A stretch of DNA of 64,000 nt from Akebia trifoliata (Eukaryota > Streptophyta > Magnoliopsida > Ranunculales > Lardizabalaceae): the NCBI GenBank assembly GCA_017979445.1, contig CM030717.1, positions 16,975,288-17,039,287 of the forward strand, in the 5' to 3' direction. This document shows positions 24,949 through 35,909 of this stretch, in pieces. Position numbers and translations under genes: made by a program. Numbering within the stretch: position 1 is the stretch's first letter; each line of letters starts with the position of its first letter. The notes beneath the pieces are model-generated. The model was not told the DNA's origin. It was given only the letters and a program-made list of their open reading frames with translations, and did not search any database.

Positions 24949-25338
24949 GTAGGGCTAGGTCCACAACCTGTATCCACTCAAACTGGGTCCACGACCCGTA
25001 TCCACTCAAATTAAGTCCACGACCCATATCTACTTGAACTTGGTCCATGACCCGTATCCACTCAAACTAGATCCACGACTCATATCCACTTGAACCGGGT
25101 CCACGACCCGTATCTACTCAAATCGGGTCCACGACCCATATCTACTCGTATCGGGTCCACGATCCGTATCCACTTGAACCGGGTCCACGACCCATATCCA
25201 CTTGAACTGGGTCCACAACCCACATCCACTCAAATCGAGTCCATGACCCGTATCCAACTAAATCAGGTTCACGACCCGTATCCATTTGAACCGGGTCCAC
25301 AACCCGTATCCATCTAAATCGGGTTCACGATCCGTATC
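24949..25338 (+). repeat. 28-bp tandem array, left part (target of element B)
   Basis: About 14 units of the form 'gtccacgacccgtatccact' plus 8 variable bases. Element B is inserted in it after GTATC. The array resumes at 48940. The open frame at 25090-25317 results from the repeat. Confidence 0.8.
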
Positions 25339-27074
25339 TGTAGACACCCCATTTTTGCATCCGCCTGATTAATCAAGTCGTCAACCCAATCGTAAAAGTT
25401 CCCAATGATGGATGTTTATTCTAGTGCTTTATTTTGTCACCAGATGTATTTTCAGAAATCCGGATGAGGTATTTCGAACTGATGAAATCTTAGAAACCAC
25501 GTTACGCTAGGAAAATACGATCCAAAAAACGTAGAAATCATCATATTACAGACCAAAAAGAAGTTTTACGATAAAAATCACTAAAAATGACTAAATTACT
25601 AAAATACCCCTAACATCAAAACAACCTTAGAGCTTACATTACGCTTAGGAAAATCCGTTCAAACACATAAAACGACAAATCGAAACCAAGTAAACCACTT
25701 CGCCAATTTTCACAAAATTCGACAAAATTACGAAAATACCCCTCATAAAATTCACGACCATTTCACACAAAAAATTTCATAAATGACAAAAACCAACATT
25801 CCCATTGAATTCCTTACGAAAAACTGATTCCAAAACATCCTGGAACATTGAAAAACGACTTAAAACGTAAAAAATCCTCTCTGAAGGCAAAATGGTAATT
25901 TCACAATTTTAATAATTAAAATTTTTGAAATTAATAAATAAATCATTAAATAATGTAAAGTGAAACATTAATAAAATTAATTATAAAATTTAAATCAAAA
26001 AATTGATCAATCAGGCTTTCAAGAAAAATTATTGATGGTTCGCAAGATATTTCTTTAAGGACCCCACCATTTGGGGGTCCAAAGAATCAAAGATATAATA
26101 GAGGGGGGTTCTCCAAAAATTTAAAGTCAATCAAGCAAGACTAAAGTCAAGATATTAAAGTCAATCAAATAAGACTAAAGTCAATTAAGTAAGATTAAAG
26201 TCAAATATTAAAGTCAATCTCATAAGACTAAAGTCAAAATCCTAAATCAAAACCCTAATCTAAACTAATCAAGTCAATCTCATAAGACTAAAGTCAAAAC
26301 CCTAAATTAAAACCCTAATCTAAACTAATCAAGTCAATCTCATAAGACTAAAGTCAAAACCCTAAGTCAAAACCCTAAAGACTGAGTCCATCTCATGAGA
26401 CCAAAGTCTAAACCCTAATTGAAACCCTAAAAGAAACCCTAATCAAACCCTAATTCTCCTAAAAAACTTTATAAATAGGAGCCTCCACACCCTATTTTCG
26501 TATCAAAGAAAAAATCCTAGAAAAAGTAGGTGAAGAAGCCTCCACAACCTCTCCAAAATCCTAATTTTGGAGCCTCAACTACTTACCTAACACCCATACT
26601 TCGATTTTAGCCTAAAAAAACACCCAAAAACCTCTCAAAAACATCTCAAAAATCCACAACAAATTCGAAGCACCCAGATCCAAGAAGGAGATACCTTACC
26701 TCGGAGATCAAAAGTCAGATCCGGAGATAGAACGAAGTAAGGAATACGGTACAAGGAGCCGTTTTCACCAGATCTGAGGGAATAGCACTTTTGCAGATCG
26801 AAGGTAAGAATTTATTATTTTTTAATCTAGGTTTGTCATTAGCGATGTAGATTTATTTGGGATAAGTAGAGATCGACAATAGCCGGGTGGGGTTGGTGCC
26901 TAACACCTTCCAACCCCGTAACATGATTCTCGGATTCAAATTTTCTGTAGTAGATTAGTTCATTATCCGTTTTAAAGTCAGTTTGGTTCCTAGACCGTAA
27001 TAACTAGGTGGCGACTCCCAAACCTCAAGGGTCAAAAGCGGATCCGCGCACCCCGCGGATCGAGGGCGCTTTCA
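25339..27074 (+). repeat. Element B, 5' LTR
   Basis: 1,736 bases. Contains a hairpin GGACCCC...GGGGTCC at 26059-26080, tandem copies of 'aagactaaagtcaa' and 'aaaccctaa' motifs (about 26110-26450), a TATA box at 26470-26477, and a GC-rich 3' end with CCGCGCACCCCGCGG. Confidence 0.85.
26470..26477 (+). promoter_or_regulatory. TATA box in LTR of element B
   Basis: TATAAATA, then 'ggagcctccacaccc'. The same position is conserved in the 3' LTR (48345-48352) and in both LTRs of C (34892-34899 and 45371-45378). Confidence 0.65.
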
Positions 27075-27075
27075 G

Positions 27076-27093
27076 TGGCGACTCCACTGGGGA
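27076..27093 (+). promoter_or_regulatory. Primer-binding site of element B (tRNA-Arg type)
   Basis: TGGCGACTCCACTGGGGA lies one base after the LTR terminus. This sequence is known as the Ogre/Tat primer site complementary to a tRNA-Arg 3' end. It primes minus-strand synthesis. Confidence 0.7.
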
Positions 27094-29390
27094 CATTGAG
27101 GATCAAACTTGAAAAGCCCCGAGTATGGGATACGTCGCTAGTAGGACCTTTTTATTTGATTTTTAGTTAGTTGATTATTTGTTTATTGTGTTTTATTTAT
27201 TTATGTTTTTCTCTATTCTTTTGGCTTAATTATAGATCATGTGATTCAATTTTGAATATCCTAATCCGGTATATCAATTTTTTTTATGGTTCAATCGAAA
27301 GTCATTCGGAATGACCCTAAATAATGCGAGATTTCGAAGGAATAGTTTTATTGAGGATGAGATAATGGTTTTTAGACCATGATTTTTTTTACACATATAA
27401 TTATATTTCGATTACAAATTTAAGTATGTGCTTGATTTGGTATTTGACCATTTTCCTTTAAAAAAAAAAAAATTCATAAAAAAAATTATTGTTATGAACG
27501 TCAACGGTTTTTTTTTATTTGATGCCGATGTGCGATGTATTCCTCAACAACATTTTTTATTTTTTATTTAATTTTTAGTTTTTATTTTTAATTTTTTAAA
27601 AAAAAGAGCAAAAAAGGTGGTTTTCCTTTGATTAGGCGTGCTGCCCCTTGGCAGTAAGGAGGAAAATTAAAAAAATAACAACAAAAAAAAAGTTTTTTTA
27701 GGTTCTGTTAACAAGGTGCTGGAGTGATTGGGTGCCCCGAGTAAAATTGAGGGCGTGAGTGGTGTGTGATAAGTAAAATTTTTTTCTTTCTTTCCCCACA
27801 TCATCTTCTCAAAAGAATGCCTGTTTCACCGTTTTTTCATTAGAGACCGATTCGATCTCTCTCTGTTGATCAGTTGGAAGTCAGTCCAAAGTGACTTGAA
27901 ACTCCATCGAAATCTTCGTTTTCTCATTATTTAAATTGTCTTCTCCTTTTGAAATCGATTCTAACTTCAACAATTTTATATAAAAAAACTGATTTCACTT
28001 CTTACTGTCGAAGGAAATTTCAAGGTTAACCAGGGCAAATCGTTAAAAGTTTGAGGTTTGGGATGCAAGATCGAATCCAAATCAATTTGTAACAGTACCT
28101 GGAAGTTTTTTTTAACTTCGGTGATCAGGCCAATCGATGGTTCTCGTTGTTTTGTTCGATCAAATTACAGGATCGTTTAATATGAAAATTGGTGATCGAC
28201 GTTTCGATTTGAGAGTCCTGTGAATTTGTTTTCCTGATCTTAACGTGCTGGTTTTTTTTTACGTTTTAGAATGATCTTTGATGCTCGATTTCTTAAAATC
28301 AGATTCTATCAGTCGGGTGATTTGGGGATTTCAAAGGAACATCGAATGTTTCAGATTCAAATAGAATTGCTGGATTTTTCAAGCGATTGGTCGACTCATC
28401 TTAGTCTCAGATCCGGTTTGAGTAATTGTGTGTTTTGGCTGAACTTCTATCGAAACCTATACCCGATCATTCTGTAAAGAAAAAATACATGGGTAGATAG
28501 GCTTGATTTCTTTTACCTTGCTGTTTTGAGGTTTTGTGAGTCGAGTTTATCGATTAAGTAGTTTTTTTTTACAGCCATCTAGAGGTAGGACTAACAGCCC
28601 CTTTGTGTAACGACTAAGAAGAGGATCAAATTTCGCATCAGACGTAGATCTTTCTGATTTTAAAACATTTATTGTGAAAAAAGGGGGCTGAAATTTTCAA
28701 CTTTATCGAGTATTTCTTTTAGATCTTCTAAGGCCTATGATTTATGTGTTGTTTTGAGTTGAGTTTGATTCATAAAGCACATTACATCATGTTGTCAATT
28801 AAAGTTTTCTCTATCCAATTGCAAATCGATCAGTGTGACAATAAATAAGTTTCTCATTTTTTTTATTTTTTCGCTGAAATTTTAATTTTTCTCTTTTAAT
28901 AGTTTTTTTAGATAATTTTTTTTTTCTTTTGCTGTAAAATCAATTTCTTTAAATAAAAGAGATTTTTTTTGTTTCATGGCTTGGCAAAATAAAAATGATT
29001 TTGTTTCTTCTAAATAAAATTAAAAAAAAAAAAACAAACAAAAAATAAATCATCACTCCATAATTAACATTCAATCCTTAATTCAATGTCATTGAAGGCT
29101 CAAATTATTTCGAGGTTACCCAATGTAACTCTTTGATTGAACCATAAAAAAAAAATCCATTTGATTTGGATAAAGAAATGAAGTGTTTTGATGTGTGCAT
29201 GTTTCAATTTGGTTAGGGTCACCCCAAGATAGCCTTGATTGGATCATAGTATTAGTCTTTATGTTAATTGCCTATCTAACATGCCATAATCTTGTTTGAG
29301 ATACATGTTTGATGTTGATCATAATGTTGATGTGATGGAATGTGATCAGATTAGTATTTAATATTCATGCCACATCAATGTTGTGATGAT
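27094..29390 (+). other. Element B leader, non-coding
   Basis: AT-rich with long T and A tracts and no gag-like frame. Blocks are shared with the leader of C, for example 'ggttcaatcgaaagtcattc' with 'ccctaaataatgcgagattt' and a near-palindrome around 'agagaccgattcg.tctct'. The 68-codon frame at 28271-28477 has no counterpart in C and is not supported. Confidence 0.5.
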
Positions 29391-30290
29391 TTGATTGGAC
29401 CCATGGGCCCACTTGTTTGAAAAAGGCCCCGGGCACACCCCACCCTGTTTTGCACACACCACATGCACGTTTACTGTTTTGCACACTTACACGTCCTATA
29501 TAGCCAACGTGGTACTAGTACGTGGCCCGGTCTCTTCGGAGATGCGACGTCATTCATGAAAACCACAACTCCAGTCACGTACCTTAGGGTATATCAAACT
29601 AGGGGCATTAATACCGTCTGATCAGGTGATTCTGAGAAGTATATTGATGCACCCAGGCTGGAGCAACCTGAGCCTTTGACCTATTGTGAGCCACATAGTC
29701 ACATGTCCCGATTACCAATGTAGTACTAGTACGTGGTCGGTCCCCTCGTGGGATGCCAAACCATTTATGAAAGCTACAACTCTTGACTCGTACCCGTAGG
29801 TATAAAAGATAATTTAAGTATATCAATTGTACTTCTTGGTCAAAACCGGTGCCTAAGCGAGATCTTGCCCCGCTGTACCCTACTGTACGAGGGGGATAGA
29901 CTACGTCTATTCTAGACGAGAGGTATTTAAGTGAGCCCTTGCTCAGCATCGTGCGCCACCTCTCAACTAGATATCAAACTGGCTGTTTTTGGCTTTAGAG
30001 AAGTGAGTTGAGGTTTTAGATTATCACCTATACGGTATATCAAACCAAGTCACCACGTATCGAGAGATATATAGGTGTATTTGGGCAAGGGTGGCCAGAT
30101 AAAAATGCATTACACGTAGTAAGCTTAGAGTCTAGCAATCTTCCCTGTAGGTCACGACTCGAACTTATCGTGGGTGTTCCCGGGTTGTTTATTGAATGAA
30201 ATCTTTTGATTGATGAATGTATGTGAATGATGTGAATGATGAGATCAGAGTATATGATTGACCTCAAGGATCAAAAATGTTTTTTTTGAA
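29391..30290 (+). repeat. Conserved leader block of element B
   Basis: About 900 bases that match C at 38085-38990 far better than the surrounding leader; part of it (about 29820-29990) also matches element A at 49320-49460. Two internal partial duplicates carry GTACTAGTACGTGG. It contains an antisense frame (29949-29608). Confidence 0.7.
29608..29949 (-). CDS. Antisense ORF of 113 codons in the leader of B, hypothetical
   Basis: Runs from ATG at 29949 to a stop at 29608 on the strand opposite to retrotransposon transcription. It includes LKYLSSRIDVVYPPRTVGYS and FHKWFGIPRGDRPRTSTT. The copy in C (38643-38302) has the same start, stop and length with eight residue differences and no indel. 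I recognise no domain. Additional antisense frames are known in some Tat-lineage elements. The alternative is a chance frame inside a block conserved for DNA or RNA function. Confidence 0.3.
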   Translation of the reverse strand: MLSKGSLKYLSSRIDVVYPPRTVGYSGARSRLGTGFDQEVQLIYLNYLLYLRVRVKSCSFHKWFGIPRGDRPRTSTTLVIGTCDYVAHNRSKAQVAPAWVHQYTSQNHLIRRY

Positions 30291-30409
30291 AATTAAAATG
30301 GGTGCACCGACCCAATAAAGAATCCATTTTTTTTTACCATAATGACCCAGTCCATCCCGATCCAACAATCATGGTGGGCTGGGCCATTTAAATTGAAATA
30401 GAAATCAAA

Positions 30410-30600
30410 TTTTCAAAGAAGAAAAATGGTTTACAAAGCGAAAATGTTTTCCAAGAAAAAGTATTTCCAGAAGAATAAGATTTTTCAAAAGGAAACGCTT
30501 TCCAAAAAAAAAAAGTTTTCTAAAAAAGAAGAGGAAGAAAAATATTTTAAAAAAAATGATTTACAAAAGATCTATTTTGCATGAAAAATTATTGAAATAT
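30410..30600 (+). repeat. Purine-rich degenerate repeats in element B
   Basis: Short imperfect units of the type 'gttttccaaaaga' and 'aagaagaaaaatg' in tandem. The homologous tract in C is longer (39093-39360). Confidence 0.5.
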
Positions 30601-31379
30601 GTTTGTTGGAAGTTGTTATTCAATGAAAACATTATTTGTCAATATTTTTCAAGAGTACAGTAAAATTATTTTCCTTCTGAATAATCATTGAATGGATGAA
30701 TTGTTTAATGGATTGGTGTAAAAAATTCAATAAAATCTCAGGGTTCATTTAAAATGTTATCAAGGGGGTGACGCTGAAATTGGTTTAAGGGTTATCGTTG
30801 TATCTAAGCTCAATCATCCATCGTCTAGCTAGGGTTGTAAATTCGGTCAGTTAGAGTAAACGTCAATATAAAGTCAACAGTCAGAAATGACCTCAAAATT
30901 TCTCAACATCGTCTAGTTGTTCTTTGAAGATCATAGTGCCTCAGTCCTACTGGTTGTAAGCAATATCTCGAGTCCGCCGACCGTAATCAAGCTCGTTGTG
31001 GGTAGTTGTCTTGAGTTTTCATGAGTTATTTAAGTCAGCTCGAGTCCAATGTTTCAATGTCATGTTTTCTTTAGATCAAGTCTACTCTTGTTCTATTGAG
31101 TCAAGTTAATTTTTCAAGTCTATAGAGGTGTTTGTTGCCCTTTCTAAATTTGATTGGATAAAGAAAATTTTTGAATACCCCGAGCACATTAACGAATTAA
31201 CTAATAATCTAGTTTCAATGATATATTTTTCTCCTGAACAAGAAGATAAGAGTCGGGCACAAGAAAGCAAAGGTCATTCCTAAAGAGATTCAAATAGAAA
31301 CCATCCTATCCCTAAAGGAACACAAGGGGATAATGAATTTTCTCAGAAATTTTGAAAGACTTGTTCATGTGGGCCTATG

Positions 31380-32213
31380 AGGATATGTTAGGTACAAGCT
31401 TGGGTGTTGTCTGACACATGATAGATACTGGCTTGAGAAAATGAGATCAAGGAAGATGTTACAAAATGTATTAGTGCTACATTTATCAAAATGGTAGAGC
31501 TCTCAGAATAGATTACCATTCTCAGACTAATGAAATAGTTGAAGCAGTATTGATCTCTGATAATGGGTCGTACATCAAAGCTTAGGTTATCATTCTGTGT
31601 TCAAAGTTCGAGATTCGACATCACTTATCTCTCTACCGTCCTCAGATTAATGGAAAGGTTGAAGCAGCCAATAAAATATCTCAAAACAATCATCAAGAAA
31701 TTGTGTCAATCACACCAGGATTAGTTAGAGAAATTACCATTCACACTAGGGGCACGTCATACTTCAGTACAGTCTTCTACTGGAGCTATTCCCTACTTTC
31801 TAGTGTATGATATGGAAGCAATCTTACCAGTTGAAATGGAAATCCCGTATCTCAAGGCCCTCAAGGAAAATCAATTGTTAGAAACTGATTGAGTTAGTCA
31901 GTGGTATAAAGAATTAAACTTAATCAGAGAAAAACGACTAAGAGCTTTGTACCACTTGCAAGCTTATCAAAGAAGAATTGCCCGCGCATTTGACAAAAAG
32001 ATCAAGGCCCATCACTTACAAGTCAGGGATTTAGTACTTAAAAAGAATCGAACACCTATCTCTGACCCTAGAGGGAAGTTCAAACCAAATTGGGGGGATC
32101 TGTTCATCATCAAGCAAATATTACCAGGAAAAGCTGTCAGACTTCAAGATCATGATGGAATCGAGTTACCAGAACCAACTAACTTTGACCAAATCAAACG
32201 GTACTACATTTAA
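31380..32213 (+). pseudogene. Integrase remnant of element B
   Basis: A broken pol tail. Around 31430-31500 a decayed zinc-binding region is followed by ISDNGSYIKA (about 31556), the second catalytic Asp motif. Then come SLYRPQINGKVEAANK (about 31627) with the catalytic Glu, and after frameshifts an open stretch from 31947 containing YQRRIARAFDKKIK, LVLKKNRTPI and GKAVRLQDHDGIELPEP, the C-terminal domain, ending at the stop at 32213. The first catalytic Asp region is missing. The copy cannot encode working integrase. Confidence 0.75.
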
Positions 32214-32339
32214 GGAGGCCATTTTTGGCCGAATCAATTTTCTTACTACCCAGTTCATTATCTCCTATCTCAACACCTTTGCAGCCTGTTCAACAAGAAA
32301 AAAAATATATGCCTTTTACTTCTTAGCCTGATTACCTAA

Positions 32340-32440
32340 CTCAGGGGAGGGAAAATCCGAACTACGTTTTGGTCTGATCCCAAAAATTTGGGGTACGTAG
32401 GCAACCTGAGAAGTTACTTCAGGCCCGACCACATCAAAAT
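32340..32440 (+). other. Conserved block after integrase in B
   Basis: 'cgaactacgttttggtctga' followed by 'ggggtacgtaggcaacctga' and 'cttcaggcccgaccacatc'. The block is almost unchanged in C at 41170-41272 while flanking bases differ. Similar 'tacgtaggca' blocks are known downstream of pol in plant Tat-type elements. Function unknown. Confidence 0.5.
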
Positions 32441-32739
32441 AATATATAGATTCCCCGACAAATGAAAAATCTAAAAAGAAAAAAATTCAAAAGAAAAAGA
32501 AATATCATCCAAAATGGGGAAGAAAGTTCAAGAATTTTTTTTTAAATGAAATGCCACACAAGGGGCATTTGGGTTTTTGAGCCTCAAAATTCCTTTCTTT
32601 TTATGCCTAGCCCCAAGCCTACCTATAAAAGTCCTCCTAAGTACCGTGTGAAAAAGTCAAGGAGGGTAGCGAAGCATGATCAGACAGTAATTCTAGAACT
32701 TCAGAGGAGAAGAAAAAGATGAAAAAAAAAAAATGAAGA

Positions 32740-32960
32740 AGCCTGCTAAGTTGAAAACCCGGAAAGGGTGACTTAGGCAAAAATTAAGGCAAGCTGGCAA
32801 TGTTGAAAATTTGAAAGGACAACTTTGGCAACAACAAAGCAAAGAAAAAAGAAAGAGCTCGCTAGATCGAAAACCTAAAAAGACGATCTAGGTAAAAGCT
32901 AGAGCAAGCTCGCTAGATTGAAAACCTGAAAATGCGATCTAGTCAAAAGTTAGAGCAATA
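32740..32960 (+). repeat. Tandem hairpins with conserved loop and variable stems, element B
   Basis: Four units of about 45-70 bases. Arms: CTAAGTTG with TGACTTAG; CAATGTTG with CAACTTTG; CTAGATCG with CGATCTAG; CTAGATTG with CGATCTAG. The loop is close to AAAACCTGAAAAGG each time. See the finding on compensatory stems. Confidence 0.65.
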
Positions 32961-33689
32961 AAGAAAAACAGAAGAAAATCCCAAGCTGAAAGTGGCCCGA
33001 GCTGAAACATCAGAAGTCCGAATCATCAAGGACAATACTTAGCTTAAACCAAGTAAAGACTCAGGAACCACAGGTATCTTGTCTACGATCGATCTGAAAA
33101 TGTTTACTTCCCCAAGTGAACCAAGGGAGAGAAAAGTGAATTCTGTGATGAGTCTCAAAAGGAAATATTTTTTGTTCTCTTGAGCCTGACTCAAAATCTT
33201 CAATAAAATCAATCAAAATTAAAAGTTGGGTCTTTATTGCGCTTGTGGTAATCAAATATTTCAAACCTTCATACAAGGGGCATTTTCTTTTTCCTATAAA
33301 TATGTAGCTTTTCCCCTTTATACTAGGGGCATTTTTTTAATTTTTGCATGATGTGTCCAATGCCATGTTTATTGTCAAACTAGGGGCAATTTATTCTTGA
33401 GCAATGCTAATCCTAAAAGATAATGGGAACCCCAAACTTAAGGCTACCCTTTTGATAACAGTTTTTCGAAAAAACCCTTGAGGTTCAAAAGAAATAAAAA
33501 CTCAGGTTTTAAATTCACAAAACTTTTTTGATAAAACCTTGAGGTTCAAACAAATGCATTCTGAATCTCACATAGGAGATAGGGCATCCATTGTGTCCCA
33601 AATCTATTCATTCTCAGATTCAACCACTCTTTTCCAGATTCATTTTCAATCGTTTCTCTCCCAGATTTATTTCTTTGTTCTCAGTTTTA

Positions 33690-33770
33690 CTCAGCCAGAT
33701 GCCACCGAGGGTTTTCTCGGAATTATGCTCAGATGCCGCCAAGGGTTTTCTTGGAATTATGCTCAGATGC
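33690..33770 (+). repeat. 34-bp tandem array of B, left part (target of element C)
   Basis: Two full units plus a partial one of 'gatgccgccgagggttttct' with 'cggaactatgctca'. Element C is inserted after GATGC and the array resumes at 45978. Confidence 0.85.
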
Positions 33771-35498
33771 TGTAGACACCCCATTTTTACATCCGCCTGA
33801 TTAATCAACTCGTCAACCCGATCGCAAGGATTCCCAATGATGGATGTGTATTCCGTTGCTTTACTTTGTTACCAGATTTGTTTCAGAAATCCAGATGAGG
33901 TATCTCGAATTGACAAAACCTTAGAAACCACGCTACGCTAGGAAAGTACGACCCCAGAAACATAGAAATCATCATCTTGCAGACCAAAAAGAAGCTTCAC
34001 GATAAAAATCACTAAAAATTACCAAAATACCCCTAACCTCAAAACAATCTTAGAGCCTACGTTACGCTTAGGAAAACCCATTCGAACACATAAAATGATA
34101 AATCGGAACCAAATAAATCATTTCACCAATTTTAACAGAATTTGACAAAATTACGAAAATGCCCCTCATAAAGTTCACAATCATTTCACATAAAAATTTT
34201 CATAAATGACACAAACCAACATTCTCATTGAATTCCTTACGAAAAAATGATTCTAAAACATCCTAAAACATTAAAAATTGACTTAAAACGTGAAAAGTCC
34301 TCTCCGGGGGCAAAATGGTAATTTCACAATTTTCATAATTAAAAAATTCGAAATTAATAAATAAAACATTAAATAATTAAATTTAAACATTAATGAAATT
34401 AATTTAAAATTTTGAACCTAAAAAATCGATTAATCGGACTCTCAGGCAAAATTGTTGAGGGTTCGTGGGATATTTCTTTAAGGACCCCTCCATTTGGGGG
34501 TCCAAAGAATTAAAGATATTTTAGAGGGGGGTTCTCCCAAAATTAAAAGTAAATCAAGCAAGACTGAAGTCAAGGTATTAAAGTCAATCAAGTGAGACTG
34601 AAGTCAAAATTAAAGTCAATTAAGCAAGACTAAAGTCAAGATATTAAAAGTCAATCAATTAAGACTAAAGTCAAAACATTAAAAGTCAATCAAATAAGAC
34701 CAAAAGTCATAATAGAATTATAATTGATTAATAACTCTATCTAATAGAGTTCTAACTTAAAAATAATTCTACCTAAAACAATTCTAATTAAAACATAATT
34801 CTACCTAAAACAAGTCAAATTAAAACACAACTCTAATTAAAAGATCTCTAATTAAATACTAACTCTATCCAAATCAACCCCTAAAAACATCTATAAATAG
34901 AGGTGCTCACACCCTATTTTCGTATCAAATTATAAACCCTAAGAGAAGTAGGTCTAGAAGCTCCCCTAGCCCCCCATAAACCCTAGTTTTGGAGCCCCAA
35001 CTCCTTAGCTAACATCCCTCCTTCAATTTTAGTCTAGAAAACACCCAAAAGCCTTCCAAAAACACCTCCAACTCCGCAACGAATTTGAAGAGTTCAGATT
35101 CAAAAAACAAGGAGATACCTTGCCTCGGAGATCCGAAGTCAAATCCAGAAGCAGAACGTAGCAAGGGAGCACGGTACAAGGAGCTTTTTTGTTAGATCTG
35201 AGGGAGTAAAGTCCTTGCATCGGAAAGATATTTTTTTTATTTTATATTTTTATCTAGGTTTTAGCAATGTAATTTACTTGGGAATTTAGTAGAGACCGGC
35301 TTTGGCCGGGCGGGGTTGGTGCCTAACACCTTCCAACCCCGTAACTTGATCCCCGAATTCAGTTTTTTTGGTTTTAGATTAGCTTTTATCCGTTTAGAGT
35401 CATTGATCGGTTCCTAGACCGAAATAACTAGGTGGCGACTCCCAAACCTCAAGGGTCAAAAGCGGGTCCGCGCACCCCGCGGATCGAGGGCGCTTTCA
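33771..35498 (+). repeat. Element C, 5' LTR
   Basis: 1,728 bases. Hairpin GGACCCC...GGGGTCC at 34482-34503, 'aagtcaatcaa'-type tandem motifs, TATA box at 34892-34899, and GC-rich end CCGCGCACCCCGCGG. The 63-codon reverse frame at 35029-35220 is duplicated only because the LTR is duplicated. Confidence 0.9.
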
Positions 35499-35499
35499 G

Positions 35500-35517
35500 T
35501 GGCGACTCCACTGGGGA
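35500..35517 (+). promoter_or_regulatory. Primer-binding site of element C (tRNA-Arg type)
   Basis: TGGCGACTCCACTGGGGA, identical to the site in B, one base after the LTR. Confidence 0.7.
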
Positions 35518-35874
35518 CTATTGAGGATCAAACTTGAAAAACCCCAAGTATGGGAACATTGCTAAAACGACCTGGACTGTTTTTTTATTTCTAGTTATTA
35601 GTGTGCCTGTTTATTTTATTTTTTTTTTATCCTTCTTTTTTCATTCAATTATTTATTGTGTTTTTGGATTATGGATTCTACTTTTGCATATTATCATTTT
35701 TTTATGGTTCAATCGAAAGTCATTCAGAATGACCCTAAATAATGCGAGATTTCAAAGGAATAGTCTTATTGAGGATGGGATAATGGTTTTTGGACCATGA
35801 TTTTTTTTTACACATGTAAGTATATTTCGATTAAAAATTTAGGTGTGTGCTTGATTTGGTATTTGACCATTTTC

Positions 35875-35909
<35 letters not shown>

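Noticed and set aside
35029..35220. Reverse frame of 63 codons found twice (also 45508-45699)
   Set aside because: The duplication is explained by the two nearly identical LTRs of C, and the frame is not kept in the LTRs of B.
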